DNA of 64,000 bases from Planctomycetaceae bacterium (GTDB lineage Bacteria; Planctomycetota; Planctomycetia; Planctomycetales; Planctomycetaceae): positions 23,926-87,925 of the forward strand of contig JANQSH010000061.1 of NCBI GenBank assembly GCA_028284145.1, written 5' to 3'. The position numbers were made by a program, and so were the translations under genes. Below are positions 8,278-17,828 of this stretch, piece by piece (position 1 is the first letter of the stretch; the number at the start of each line of letters is the position of its first letter). The notes under the pieces were generated by a model. It did not search any database and was not told where the DNA came from. It saw only the letters and a program-made list of their open reading frames with translations.

Positions 8278-9489
8278 ATGTCGATTCTCCGAAATCGTGG
8301 TGTGATCTCATGCTTGCTTTTCGTTTTTCTGATTCCGACTTCGCGTCTCGTTGCAGGCGATTCGCCAGCGAAGTCATTCCAGACGCCGATTGAGGCCAGG
8401 GTGATTCAATCACACATTGAGTATCTGGCGTCTCCCCAGTTACGTGGGCGACGGGGCGACGACGCGCAAATTGCCGCCGATTACATCGTCACGCATTTCA
8501 AGAAGTCCGGATTGAAGCCGTTATTCAAAGCGGGTGACTATTACCAGGACATTCCCGGTTCAAAATTGTTGCAGGAGAAGGGCGGTGAACAACGGCGAAT
8601 CAACACGATCATCGGACGCAATGTCGGAGCCGTATTGCCCGGCAGTGACCCCAAACTGAAAAACGAATACATCATCATCAGCGCGCATTTCGATCATCTG
8701 GGAACATCGGCCGGAAAGGTTTTCGCGGGAGCCGATGACAACGCCAGTGGTGTCGCGATGATGCTCGAAGTTTCGCGGTATCTGGCACGGCAAGACGCGC
8801 GGCCAAAACGGAGCATCGTTTTCGTCGGATTCGATCTGGAAGAACGCATGCTCTGGGGTTCGCGCTGGTTTGCCGCCAACCCACCCTGGCCCATTGATCG
8901 GGTAAAACTGTTTATTACCGCCGACATGATCGGCCGATCGCTGGGATCACTCGACCTGCCAACTGTCTTCGTCATGGGCAGCGAACACGCACCGAGATTA
9001 AACAATACGCTGGACGACGCTGGTGCGCCAGAGGGGATGGATGTCTCCCGGTTGGGAATTGATCTCATCGGGACGCGCAGCGATTACGGCCCGTTTCGCG
9101 ATCGGAAGATTCCGTTTCTCTTTTTCTCCACCGGGCAGCATGTCGATTACCATACGCCGCGCGATACGCCCGAACGGGTCGACAACGAAAAGGTGGCGAA
9201 AGTCTCCGGGCTGATACTGCAGGTTGCCATTCGGACGGCCAACCAGGTCGAGACGCCAGTCTGGAAGGATGACCCCGCCTCGAACATGGTTGAGGTCGAA
9301 ACGCTCAATCGGCTGGCGACACTGCTGCTGGAACACCGGGAAGATCACAAACTCGGCGGTGCGCAGTTGCTGCTGGTCTCACACGCGAAGCTCCGAACGG
9401 AGAAGATCATGCAGCGTGGCGAAGTGACCGCAGGCGAAAGGCAATGGTTGATCCGTATTGCTCAACTGATGTTGTTGTCAGTGTTTTGA
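8278..9489 (+). CDS. Exported M28-family zinc peptidase
   Basis: About 403 residues from the ATG at 8278, chosen because AAGGAG lies 11 nt upstream and the product begins with a signal peptide (MSILRNRGVISCLLFVFLIPTSRLVAG); the in-frame extension to 8158 is unlikely. M28 aminopeptidase-type co-catalytic zinc ligands are visible in order: SAHFDHLG, GADDNASG, DLEERMLWGS, TADMIGR and the late His in YHTPRDTPERVD. A PA-like segment is not obvious. Expected to release N-terminal amino acids or cut peptides outside the cytoplasmic membrane. Possibly shares a divergent promoter region with the sulfatase gene. Confidence 0.9.
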   Translation: MSILRNRGVISCLLFVFLIPTSRLVAGDSPAKSFQTPIEARVIQSHIEYLASPQLRGRRGDDAQIAADYIVTHFKKSGLKPLFKAGDYYQDIPGSKLLQEKGGEQRRINTIIGRNVGAVLPGSDPKLKNEYIIISAHFDHLGTSAGKVFAGADDNASGVAMMLEVSRYLARQDARPKRSIVFVGFDLEERMLWGSRWFAANPPWPIDRVKLFITADMIGRSLGSLDLPTVFVMGSEHAPRLNNTLDDAGAPEGMDVSRLGIDLIGTRSDYGPFRDRKIPFLFFSTGQHVDYHTPRDTPERVDNEKVAKVSGLILQVAIRTANQVETPVWKDDPASNMVEVETLNRLATLLLEHREDHKLGGAQLLLVSHAKLRTEKIMQRGEVTAGERQWLIRIAQLMLLSVF

Positions 9490-9610
9490 GTTGCGAATAC
9501 CGTTTCACCGAACGTGAGTGAACGATGTGACAACGCGGGCCGACATCGCGGAGTTGTGCCGAATTTCCCACGGCTTAACGAATCTGTCCCGTTCGTAAAA
9601 CTGTCGAGTT

Positions 9611-9697
9611 TATTACAAAACACATTGAACTGTAGCGGTCTTCACACTGCTATTACAGCTCCAAATGAAGCTCAATCCGCCACAGATAAAAATCTGT
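9611..9697 (+). repeat. E-family repeat, copy 1
   Basis: CACATTGAACTGTAGCGGTC, TTCACACTGCTATTAC and CCGCCACAGATAAAAATC align with 41135-41220 with only scattered differences over about 85 bp. Both copies are followed within 10 bp by an A-element end. Confidence 0.75.
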
Positions 9698-9703
9698 ACC
9701 GCC

Positions 9704-9806
9704 TGGAGCAGTTTACTTTTTTCGTATGACGTCTCTGACTCGTGGGGGGCCTATGTTGCAGCTCAATCGACGTCCATCGCGGCACAAAAGAGTGGAATAC
9801 GCTCCA
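9704..9806 (-). repeat. A-family element, copy d
   Basis: Right end TGGAGCAGTTTACTTTTTTC, then TATGACGTCTCTGACTCG, GGCCTATGTTGCAG, CCATCGCGGCAC and left end GAATACGCTCCA. Outermost bases TGGAGC / GCTCCA are perfect inverted repeats. Confidence 0.9.
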
Positions 9807-10004
9807 GGTGGCACGACTTGAGGAAGAAAGCTTTCCTCCGTATGTTCGCCTGCGGTTCCGGAAAACTCTCCCGACAACCGGTTTTCGGGAACATTCATGG
9901 TCGAATCGGCGTCGAATTACCTATAATAACTGCGGTTATGATACGCGCACGTACTCCGGACGATGAACGATTGATGTTGCCCTGGCAAACCTGTGAGGAT
10001 TCAG

Positions 10005-13000
10005 ATGGCCACCACGCAAAAACGTGCCCAATCTGATCGATATGTCGAATTTGACGAATACATCGATTACCAGTTGCAGAAGACCCGCGCGACGATTCGC
10101 AACAATGATATCCTGACGGCCGTCGCGGGGATCGTCACGCTGAATCTGGGATATGTTCTCATCTTTCTGTTTCTTGATCAATGGATTGTTGAAGGAGGAT
10201 TGAGTGTCACGGCCCGAAGCACCATGCTTGGTTTTTTGATTCTGCTGACGACTGGTTGGGCCGCCTGGAAAATTGTGATTCCCAGTTGGCGACAGGTCAG
10301 CAGCCTGTTCGCCGCGGCTGAAATTGAACGCCACGAGCCTGCGTTCAAAAGTACGTTGCTGAATCTGATCGACTTGAATCGGCATTCGCGCAAGGCTCCC
10401 CGCGCGATTCGCACGACAATGGAAAAACGGGCGGCCAGAAAACTGTCAAAGATGGAAGTCGACTATGTGGTCGATCGCCTCTGGCTCATGCGGCTGGCAT
10501 ACATTCTCATGTTTCTGGTTGCAGCTCTTTGTCTTTACGCACTCTCGACACCCAAACGTATTTCCAGTTCGCTTTGGCGCGCTGTTGCACCGTTTTCTGA
10601 GTTGTCTGTTGCAACGCAAACGGAAATCCTCCGCGTGACACCGGGCGATGCCGAGATTCTTTCCCGAACGCAACTCGAAGTGATGACGGAATTGCGTGGG
10701 GAGATCCCGGAATCGATCCGCCTGATTTACAGTACTGACGATGGCAGCTTCGAGGACGAAGAACTCTTGATGGAGGCCACCAAAGAGTCGCCCAGAGAAT
10801 TTCGTGCGACGATTACCGGCGTCAATGCCCGGGGCATCATGCAGAATCTGACATACCGGGTCGAGGCGAACGACGCCGTCAGCCCTCGGTTTCGGGTCAC
10901 AGTCAATCACCCTCCCACCGCTTCGGTCACGCAGATCCGTTACGATTTTCCCACCTACATGAAATTCGAGCCACGCATTCAGCCGGACGCCCACATCGAT
11001 ACATGGGAGGGAACAAAAGTTACCATTTCTGCGGAAACCAGTCAGTCGGTGACGACCGCTCGATTGCTTCTTTCGGATACGGATTCGCTCGATGCCCCGA
11101 CAACCGACCACCGCATGAAAATTGTCGATGGGACCAGACTGCAGGTAACGCTGAAGGAGGAAATCGGATTTCGCGAGGATGGTACGGCTCCCCGTTTTTA
11201 TCGCATCGTCTGCCGCAACGAACGTGGTGATTCCGATCCGAATCCCTCGTTTTATCCAATCGTGATTCATCCGGATCAGGCTCCACACATTCGCCTGCTC
11301 GATCCCAAGGGGGATCTGCAACGCCCGGCCAATGCCATTGTGCCGCTGCTGATTCAGGCCAGTGATCCTGACTTTCACCTGCGATTTATCACGTTGAGAG
11401 TGGAGAAGGGGGAAGACCTGATTCTCAGCGAACCGGTGTTCGATGGCAGTACGCAAATGTATGAAGGCCGGTTTGATCTTGAACTGGCCAGTCTGAATCT
11501 GCAGGCAGGCGAGCGGATCGATCTCTGGCTCGAAGCTCGCGATAATAAGGAGCCTTTGGGCAATCGAAATACAACTCCGAAAATCACGATTGAGATTGTG
11601 GAGCCAGTCACCGAGGAAGAGGTTGAGCGCGAACTGCAGGATCAAAAAGAAAAACAGGATGAATTGCTGGATCAGTTGAAACAGGAACGGACCGAGGAAC
11701 AGGTCACACGCGAAAACCTTCCCGAGGATGCAGAGCAACAGGACCAGGGCGATGTCGATTCGGAAAACGAAACGGGCAGTGACGGAAATGAATCGAGTGA
11801 TGAAGGCAACGATGAGCAGTCGGAGAGCGCCTCCGAAAATCCGAGCAGTGAGGAAGAAAGCGAAAGTGGGAATTCTTCTCAAAACGGCTCTGACACCGGA
11901 GAGGACTCCGCCAATCAGACGGCAGAAGATGGCCAACCCCAGGGACTTCGCAACGATGGGACTGACGACGACAAGGCGCTGCAAAAGTTGATCGAACGTC
12001 AGCAACAGAAAAATCGTGACGGGGCGAATGGCGATCAATCTCCTGAGGACGAGACGGGTCACAAAAATCCCCGGAATGGGTCGCAGAAAGGAAATCAGCC
12101 GAACGATTCCAATCCTGCAAATCAGCCTCCCTCGGAACAGAACGGCAACACGGCCAATCAAAACAGTGGAGAACAAAATCCTCGCGAACAGGGAAATGCG
12201 AGTCATGATCAAACAGCCACGAATGATGTCAATGAGAGTTCATCGGATGTCAACTCGTCTGGGGAAGGATCGCAGGAAGGTGTTTCCGATGGGCAGAATC
12301 CGAATTCGGGCGATCCCGGAAACGGCAATCAGAAAAGTGATGCCCGGCCCGGACAGACAACGGCAGGAGAATCTGACAACCCTTCAGGCAATCCTGGCGA
12401 AACCGAACCGGAGGGTGATGCAAACTCCAACGGCAAAAACGAAAATGGTATGGAGCAAGCGCCCAATGATGAGTCAAACGGAAATAGCCCCGTTGAAAAG
12501 GCTGATGGTCCATTGAATGGTGATGAAAAGAGACCCACCGATCAAACAGGAGTCGGAAACCGTACGGAGAATTCCGACCCGAACGATCCGAGAAATGGTG
12601 AACCGAACAGGAACCCCGATGGCAGTTCGCCTCGCGACAATGGGGAATCGCCAATGGAGAATCCATCGACAACTCCTCCAAAAAATGGTGAGCAATCCGA
12701 AAACCAGCCTGGCGAATCCGAATCGTCGCCGAATGGTAATCCGGAAACACAGCCCGGCGATGCCAGTCAACAACCAAAAAATGGTGCGGAGGGAACACAG
12801 CAACAGTCGAACAGTCCAAGGCAAGACTTCAACGAGACGAATCCCCCAAATTCACACAATCAGAATTCTAATGCACAGAATTCTAATGTGGGCGAAGCGG
12901 AACCCCCGAATTCCCAGGACCAGAATCCGGGGCAATCGGATTCCACTGGCGAGTTGGGCGACGGCTCGACTCCAGAAAAAGGACCGGGCGAGGCGAATGA

Positions 13001-13694
13001 TGGAAGCGCACCAAATGCCCCGGCTTCGGAAAATGAACCTCCCGGCGATGGACCAGGAACAGAAGGTGAGGGCGAAGGCTCTCGTCCCGGCAGCCCATCG
13101 ACAGAAGAAAACCCGCAAGGCAACAAATCCGGGGATGGCAATCAAGATAACGCTGCACAGAACAGTAATGACAGCAAAGCTCAAAATGGTAATCGCACCA
13201 ACCAGCCGGGAGGGACACGAAGTGCCGGTGGTGATGGAGTACAACGAGGCAATCAGCAGTCTGGATCAGGTGGCGATGCTGGTCAAAATGTACCGGAACA
13301 GGAAAATCTTGACGACCTGCGTCAGGCAACCGATCTTGCTCTGAAGCGTTTGGAGGAAGAACTCGACCGGGGTGAAGTGGACGAGAAGTTGCTCGACGAC
13401 ATGGGATGGAATGCAGACGACGCTCGCAATTTTGTCGATCGTCTGCGAAAACAGATGCAGCAAAACCAGGATCGACCGGAAGCCGAGAACCAGGCGCGAA
13501 AACTACAGTTTGAAGAGATGTTGAAAAACCTGAAGATTGGACCGAATGCGGAAAAACGTTCTGGTGACGGAGTGAAGAATCGGCCCAGCCTCGAAACCGA
13601 ACAGCGTCGTATTGTGCCGCCGCCCGAATATCGTGAAGCCTACGATGCGTTCACACGGAGTCTGAAGAAAGCGGCCCGAGAATCAACGAATTGA
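10005..13694 (+). CDS. Very large membrane-anchored acidic low-complexity protein
   Basis: 1229 residues from the ATG at 10005, which has AGGA 5 nt upstream (the GTG at 9993 overlaps that ribosome site). Three membrane segments lie near 35-58, 75-95 and 160-182. Residues about 190-540 form a globular region with Ig-like beta segments (FRVTVNHPPTASVTQIRYDFP, APHIRLLDPKGDLQ). From about 545 a charged coil leads into some 550 residues of Asn/Gly/Ser/Glu/Gln/Pro-rich, strongly acidic, probably disordered sequence with short imperfect repeats (NPGQSD, NGNQ, GEG). The last about 110 residues are again helical (LDDLRQATDLALKRLEEELDRG). The layout recalls DUF4175-type low-complexity membrane proteins and planctomycete relatives found with MoxR/BatA genes, but none is adjacent. 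Function unknown. Confidence 0.85.
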   Translation: MATTQKRAQSDRYVEFDEYIDYQLQKTRATIRNNDILTAVAGIVTLNLGYVLIFLFLDQWIVEGGLSVTARSTMLGFLILLTTGWAAWKIVIPSWRQVSSLFAAAEIERHEPAFKSTLLNLIDLNRHSRKAPRAIRTTMEKRAARKLSKMEVDYVVDRLWLMRLAYILMFLVAALCLYALSTPKRISSSLWRAVAPFSELSVATQTEILRVTPGDAEILSRTQLEVMTELRGEIPESIRLIYSTDDGSFEDEELLMEATKESPREFRATITGVNARGIMQNLTYRVEANDAVSPRFRVTVNHPPTASVTQIRYDFPTYMKFEPRIQPDAHIDTWEGTKVTISAETSQSVTTARLLLSDTDSLDAPTTDHRMKIVDGTRLQVTLKEEIGFREDGTAPRFYRIVCRNERGDSDPNPSFYPIVIHPDQAPHIRLLDPKGDLQRPANAIVPLLIQASDPDFHLRFITLRVEKGEDLILSEPVFDGSTQMYEGRFDLELASLNLQAGERIDLWLEARDNKEPLGNRNTTPKITIEIVEPVTEEEVERELQDQKEKQDELLDQLKQERTEEQVTRENLPEDAEQQDQGDVDSENETGSDGNESSDEGNDEQSESASENPSSEEESESGNSSQNGSDTGEDSANQTAEDGQPQGLRNDGTDDDKALQKLIERQQQKNRDGANGDQSPEDETGHKNPRNGSQKGNQPNDSNPANQPPSEQNGNTANQNSGEQNPREQGNASHDQTATNDVNESSSDVNSSGEGSQEGVSDGQNPNSGDPGNGNQKSDARPGQTTAGESDNPSGNPGETEPEGDANSNGKNENGMEQAPNDESNGNSPVEKADGPLNGDEKRPTDQTGVGNRTENSDPNDPRNGEPNRNPDGSSPRDNGESPMENPSTTPPKNGEQSENQPGESESSPNGNPETQPGDASQQPKNGAEGTQQQSNSPRQDFNETNPPNSHNQNSNAQNSNVGEAEPPNSQDQNPGQSDSTGELGDGSTPEKGPGEANDGSAPNAPASENEPPGDGPGTEGEGEGSRPGSPSTEENPQGNKSGDGNQDNAAQNSNDSKAQNGNRTNQPGGTRSAGGDGVQRGNQQSGSGGDAGQNVPEQENLDDLRQATDLALKRLEEELDRGEVDEKLLDDMGWNADDARNFVDRLRKQMQQNQDRPEAENQARKLQFEEMLKNLKIGPNAEKRSGDGVKNRPSLETEQRRIVPPPEYREAYDAFTRSLKKAARESTN

Positions 13695-13741
13695 CAAACG
13701 ACTGTGCCGTCATATGAAATCGTAACAGGAAGGAGACATCA

Positions 13742-13957
13742 ATGAGTGTATCGATCACCTATTGCAATCAGTGAAATTATTTGCCCACAGCCGTCAGTCT
13801 GGCGGAAGCGATTAAACAGGGAACGGGAATCGAATCCGAACTCATTCCCGGAAGTGGAGGGATATTCGATGTTGCCATTGATGGCGAAGTGATCTTCAGT
13901 AAGTTCGACGTTGATCGGTTCCCGGAACATGACGAAATCATTTCCAGGTTGAAGTGA
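13742..13957 (+). CDS. SelW/Rdx-family selenoprotein (UGA decoded as Sec)
   Basis: A 71-codon frame starting at ATG 13742, 7 nt after AGGAAGGAG, and ending at TGA 13955. Codon 11 is TGA. Reading it as selenocysteine gives YCNQ-U-NY at residues 7-13: the CxxU redox motif exactly where SelW/SelT-like thioredoxin-fold proteins have CxxC or CxxU. The rest fits the family throughout: SLAEAIK, ELIPGSGGIFDV, DGEVIFSK and the closing RFPEHDEII. The downstream sequence keeps full family identity, which argues against a decayed gene. A stem-loop suitable as a bacterial SECIS follows the UGA. Likely a small cytosolic thiol/selenol redox protein. It lies 47 nt after the large acidic gene. The Sec decoding genes (selA, selB, selC, selD) are not in this window, so decoding is inferred. 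Gene callers would truncate or miss it. Confidence 0.85.
13775..13821 (+). promoter_or_regulatory. Candidate bacterial SECIS stem-loop
   Basis: Within the coding sequence just after the UGA, a 5-bp stem CCGTC (13791-13795) / GGCGG (13801-13805) closes a 5-nt loop AGTCT containing GU. The loop begins 21 nt after the UGA, in the range usual for bacterial SECIS elements. CCC at 13784-13786 may pair with GGG at 13819-13821 as an outer stem. Confidence 0.6.
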
Positions 13958-14163
13958 TCCCCAAACACAAATTCAGCACGACACTTCGATCGCCAATGTG
14001 CCGAGTTGTTTTTGTGCGCGGCGAGCCCCCCCCACAGTGTGAGAAAAACCCACAGTAGTCGATCCTGAATAACGGTGGAAAGTCATCACTGTTAATGGGA
14101 TTTCACATAGCTGCCTTGCGCGGCAATGTGGCTACAGTGACAATCTAACCCGAATACAGAACA

Positions 14164-14964
14164 TCAGACCGGTTGAAATTGCATCAACACGTCGCCATCA
14201 ATTTTATTGTCGCGTCGGGCAATGTATTCCTCGGCGACTGGTCGCAAATTCATGATCTGTTGCATCAGGAACTCTGTCACGTCATCCAGCAGTTCTTCGT
14301 TGATTTTCTTCCCATGATATTGACTGAGATCGATCGGCTCTCCGTATGTCATGAAGATGCGGGAATGGGTCCAGAAACTGGCGACCATACTTTCGACGCG
14401 AGGTGTTCCTGAAATGAAAACGGGAATGACCGGGACATTGGACCGTAATGCGAGCCAGGCGACACCCGAACTTGCCGCCTTCAGATTGATCCCGTCACCT
14501 GTAATCCCTCCTTCGGGAAAGATGACGATCAAATCCTTCTGCTTGAAGCGCCGCAACACATCCCGTAGCGGCTTGATATCCGAACCATCGCGGGCCACCG
14601 GGATACTCTGCATCGCGCGACAAATCCAGGCGATGCCGAAAATGTCATAGTATTCGGCTGCCATCAGGTGACCAGTCACCCGTTTGGCCGCTCTGCGAAA
14701 CGCGAGATGATGATTGAGCCACATCGCCAGCGGATCGACCGGGCTGCGGTGATTACTGATGATCAGAGCTGGTCCCTCTTCGGGGAAGGGACAGCGAATG
14801 TTGGATCGCGCGCGAAAGAAGATTCCCAAATAGATTCGGTCGACCATGTACAGGAACCAGGTCTGCCAGGCGAGTTGCGAACGGCGTTTGTCGACCAATA
14901 TCAGAACAATGAACGTGAAGGCGATCCCCGCGAGCGTCCATTGTGCGATTTGATCTGCCGTCAT
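14164..14964 (-). CDS. 1-acyl-glycerol-3-phosphate acyltransferase (PlsC family)
   Basis: 266 residues. An N-terminal hydrophobic segment (WTLAGIAFTFIVLILV) anchors it to the membrane. The acyltransferase HX4D motif is NHRSPVD near 72-78, followed by a substrate-binding block and IFPEGG near 149-154. Transfers an acyl chain to lysophosphatidic acid or a related lysophospholipid. AGGAGG sits 8 nt before the ATG. It ends 12 nt or so after an intergenic stretch and begins just downstream of the uracil-DNA glycosylase gene on the same strand (33-nt gap), so co-transcription is likely. Confidence 0.88.
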   Translation of the reverse strand: MTADQIAQWTLAGIAFTFIVLILVDKRRSQLAWQTWFLYMVDRIYLGIFFRARSNIRCPFPEEGPALIISNHRSPVDPLAMWLNHHLAFRRAAKRVTGHLMAAEYYDIFGIAWICRAMQSIPVARDGSDIKPLRDVLRRFKQKDLIVIFPEGGITGDGINLKAASSGVAWLALRSNVPVIPVFISGTPRVESMVASFWTHSRIFMTYGEPIDLSQYHGKKINEELLDDVTEFLMQQIMNLRPVAEEYIARRDNKIDGDVLMQFQPV

Positions 14965-14997
14965 GTCTTCGGCCTCCTGCCTTTGGAAACTGTGACG

Positions 14998-15873
14998 TTA
15001 CGACGAGAGTTCAATGCCCATGTCGCGGAAGAGGAATTTCATGTCTTCCCACACATCCTTTTTTGCGGGTGGATTCCGCAACAGATACGAGGGATGATAG
15101 GTGCAGAGGACTTTCGCCCCATCGTACTCCAGAAATTTGCCTCGCATCCTTCCGATTGGCAGTTTGGAGTCGAGCAGATTCTTCGCCGCCACCGAACCCC
15201 AGCAAACGATATACTCGGGATTCACGATTTGAATCTGTTGGTCGAGGAAGGCTCGGCAGTTGTCGGCTTCGTCCTGAGTGGGGTTGCGATTTCCCGGTGG
15301 CCGGCATTTGAGAATGTTACAGATGTAGACATCCTCGCGCTTTAACTGGCAGGCTTCAATGATCTTCGTCAGCAATTGACCGGCCCGACCCACAAACGGT
15401 TCACCCTGCCGATCTTCATCCGCACCTGGTGCTTCGCCGATGAACAAAATACGCGCGTTGGGATCGCCCACTCCGAAAACCGTCTGCGTACGCGTCGACG
15501 CCAGATTGCCACATTTTTCGCAGCCTTTGACGGCACAGTCGACCTGAGCCAACTGTTCCTGCTTCTCTTCCAGACTCAGCACTGGTTGCAAATCCTCCAT
15601 GCTCGGTTCCCAGTTCTCGACGACATCTTTTGTCGTTTCAGGCGATGACGATACCGGCTGTATTTCGTTCGGCTTTTCTTCCGCAGGCGGTTCCGCGACT
15701 GGTGGTAATTTTTCAGATGTGAATTGCTCCGCAACTCCGGTGGTTGGCATTTTCAGCAGCTCAACCTGAGGCAGATGAGTCACGCCGGCGCGCCGGAAAT
15801 CCTCAAGCTGCTGGCAGGCCGTCTTGAGCAACCGAGCGGTCACAGGTGAACTCTTACTATGTTCGGAACTCAA
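14998..15873 (-). CDS. Family-4 uracil-DNA glycosylase (4Fe-4S type)
   Basis: Base-excision repair enzyme removing uracil from DNA. The catalytic domain occupies the C-terminal 190 residues: the first cluster cysteines in [24 protein letters not shown] with the uracil-binding loop, [16 protein letters not shown], and HPSYLLR near the end. The N-terminal about 100 residues are a Pro/Glu-rich linker, longer than in the thermophile enzymes. I choose the TTG at 15873 because GGGGAGG ends 7 nt upstream; the in-frame TTG at 15897 abuts an A element and has no ribosome site. Confidence 0.9.
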   Translation of the reverse strand: MSSEHSKSSPVTARLLKTACQQLEDFRRAGVTHLPQVELLKMPTTGVAEQFTSEKLPPVAEPPAEEKPNEIQPVSSSPETTKDVVENWEPSMEDLQPVLSLEEKQEQLAQVDCAVKGCEKCGNLASTRTQTVFGVGDPNARILFIGEAPGADEDRQGEPFVGRAGQLLTKIIEACQLKREDVYICNILKCRPPGNRNPTQDEADNCRAFLDQQIQIVNPEYIVCWGSVAAKNLLDSKLPIGRMRGKFLEYDGAKVLCTYHPSYLLRNPPAKKDVWEDMKFLFRDMGIELSS

Positions 15874-15900
15874 AGGCCTGCCTCCCCAATATCGCAACGT

Positions 15901-16002
15901 CAGAGCGTTTTACGCTCTTCTGTGGCGCGAAAATTATCTTTTGGCCTGCAAACGCAAACTCCCACGAGCGAAAACCGTCACACGAAAAGGTAAACTGCTC
16001 TA
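15901..16002 (+). repeat. A-family element, copy e
   Basis: Left end CAGAGCGTTTTACGCTCTTC, CTGTGGCGCGAAAATTATC, GCCTGCAAACGCAAACTCCC and right end AAAAGGTAAACTGCTCTA. Member of the ACGAAAAGG subfamily (AAACTCCCACGAGCGAAAACCG). Confidence 0.92.
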
Positions 16003-16008
16003 AGCACT

Positions 16009-17334
16009 CTAACCGGCACCGGCCTTGCGAGCCGCCCACCACAGATGCCACGTTCGTTCATCGTAACCGAAATCCTTGTCGGTGAGGAGTTTCAAGGCTT
16101 CCAGAACTTCTTCGTTGCGATGTTGGTAGCGAATCGGCACAAGTTTGGTCAACACGGGAGAGGGGTTGCCCTGCTGCACGACCATCCCCTGCAATTGTCC
16201 GGCACGAATCAGCGCGTCGATTTCGGGTGGCAGTTGCAATGTTCCCTGTCCGTTGCCGAATGTCCCATCAGAACGAAAACTGACACGATCGTTACGCGGA
16301 ACACGAATCTGGTAGGTATGCGTAGTAACCAGAGCATCGATCATGGCCGGAATGGAATTCTGATTTCCCACTACACTCAAAGCCGTTGCCGCATGCCGCA
16401 CGACGCGATTGGAATCACTCTTGAGTGCCTTCACATACAGCGGAGCAGCAACTGCAAACTGACGTTGGGGCATCGCCTCCAGAGCACGAATACGGACTTC
16501 AAACTCGGAATCGCGTAAGGATTTCTCGACTAACGATGCAATGACGTCTTTGGTGCCAATCTGCCCCAGGGCCTGAACATACAACATTCGGACATTCTTG
16601 TTTTTGTCATCCTTGAAAAACCGTTCGAGGCCTGGCAGCGCATCCGGAGCATTGACGTTCTGCAGCAGTTCCAACGCTTCTTTTTGCCGAGCTTCATGTC
16701 GACCGGTAAGCCAGAGATGCCACAGGCGAATATCCTTAAACCACTTCTGCTCTTCCTCCAACCGGAGGCGCGATTTTTCCTTAAGATCGAACTCCTGCTG
16801 TGTGATGTAGCGGTTGCCATATTTCACATAACCCATCGCCGCCATCTTTTCATCGCGGGTCATCCATTGTCCGTTGTGCTTTTCGTGTCGCAGTCCGGCG
16901 CGCGCCTCGGCATGATCCGGATCAATCTTGATAATGCGTTCCAACACTTCCAGTCGTTTCGCGGCCAAACCACTGGTCTTGCGACACCACTCGGCCAATT
17001 CCCAGAGCGATGCGACTTCCGGCCTGGTTTTTCTCAGACGGGTTTCATACTCCTCGATAATCGGCTTCCGCCAACTAATGAACTCAAAGTCCTTCCGTTC
17101 AACCGTGATCCTGATCCCGTTCAATGTCGTGATCGTGACCTTTTCCTGCTGCGTGATGCCGGGACGACGTTCGATCGTTCCCCGAATCTCGCCACCATTC
17201 TTGAGTTTGATCACATCTGCCTGCAATAACGGTGGCATCAAACTGATTGCGATTGCTCCGATCATCAGTCGAATGACGCGACAATTGGGTGGTCTTTGAG
17301 ATTGCGATTTTTCGATTTGAAGGAAATGAGTCAT
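16009..17334 (-). CDS. Exported HEAT-repeat protein
   Basis: About 441 residues. The N-terminus has a hydrophobic segment (IRLMIGAIAISLMPPLLQA) that looks like a signal peptide, then a small beta-rich start (DVIKLKNGGEIRGTIERRPG, TLNGIRITVERKDF) seen in planctomycete exported proteins with a peptide-derived membrane-surface role. Middle and C-terminal parts show HEAT-like helical repeats (LPGLERFFKDDKNKNVRMLYVQALGQIG, LVEKSLRDSEFEVRIRALEAM, YVKALKSDSNRVVRHAATALSVVG), probably for protein binding. ATG 17334 is favoured over an upstream TTG at 17349; neither has a strong ribosome site. No enzyme motif. Function unknown. Confidence 0.8.
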   Translation of the reverse strand: MTHFLQIEKSQSQRPPNCRVIRLMIGAIAISLMPPLLQADVIKLKNGGEIRGTIERRPGITQQEKVTITTLNGIRITVERKDFEFISWRKPIIEEYETRLRKTRPEVASLWELAEWCRKTSGLAAKRLEVLERIIKIDPDHAEARAGLRHEKHNGQWMTRDEKMAAMGYVKYGNRYITQQEFDLKEKSRLRLEEEQKWFKDIRLWHLWLTGRHEARQKEALELLQNVNAPDALPGLERFFKDDKNKNVRMLYVQALGQIGTKDVIASLVEKSLRDSEFEVRIRALEAMPQRQFAVAAPLYVKALKSDSNRVVRHAATALSVVGNQNSIPAMIDALVTTHTYQIRVPRNDRVSFRSDGTFGNGQGTLQLPPEIDALIRAGQLQGMVVQQGNPSPVLTKLVPIRYQHRNEEVLEALKLLTDKDFGYDERTWHLWWAARKAGAG

Positions 17335-17463
17335 AGCGATTACGCTCAATACGGGAAGAGTCTGAAAGGGGTTTGGAGATGTTCTGTATAATAGTACAAA
17401 GCGACAACGAGATTCTGGCAGAAAGACGCTGACATCAGACGTAACCTGTGAAAACTCTGTTGT

Positions 17464-17564
17464 TTAGAGCTTATTACGCTCTTCTGTGCCACGATGAGCG
17501 TCGATTGGCCTGCAAATACAGGTTCCCACGAGCCAGAGACATCACACCAGAAGGAACTGTTCTG
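17464..17564 (+). repeat. A-family element, copy f
   Basis: Left end TAGAGCTTATTACGCTCTTC, CTGTGCCACGATGAGCG, GGCCTGCAAATACAGG, CCCACGAGCCAGAGAC and right end GAAGGAACTGTTCT. It lies between two divergent genes. Confidence 0.92.
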
Positions 17565-17828
17565 GATTTTATTAATTTTAACGGTTGCGTCGATTGGCGT
17601 TCAACCGCCTGACCGTGAAAACCGTGGCGAGCAAACAGACTTTTGATCAAGCAGGCAGATCGCAGTTGATTCACACGGTTTGCCTCATAGAATCGATTCG
17701 CCCGGTCGAATTTCTACGATAACGCTTTGCTCTCACCGGGTGATTGCAGATGTGCGTCGCACTCAATCGGCCAGCATTGCACGATTTCAACTTCGCAGTA
17801 ATTGACCATCGACATTCGGGACGCTCGT

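Noticed and set aside
10446..12212. 588-codon open frame on the minus strand of the large acidic gene
   Set aside because: It is a mirror of the skewed codon composition of the plus-strand low-complexity region. It has no ribosome site and its translation is Phe/Leu/Arg-rich without domains.
13742..13774. Reading the SelW-like gene as an ordinary ten-codon ORF or pseudogene
   Set aside because: The family pattern continues in the same frame for 60 codons after the TGA with no other stop, frameshift or loss of key positions. UGA at the CxxU position is the known selenoprotein pattern.
14025..14040. Run of C residues (GCCCCCCCC) in the intergenic region after the SelW-like gene
   Set aside because: A simple homopolymer with no adjacent gene start; could be phase-variable but nothing links it to an ORF.
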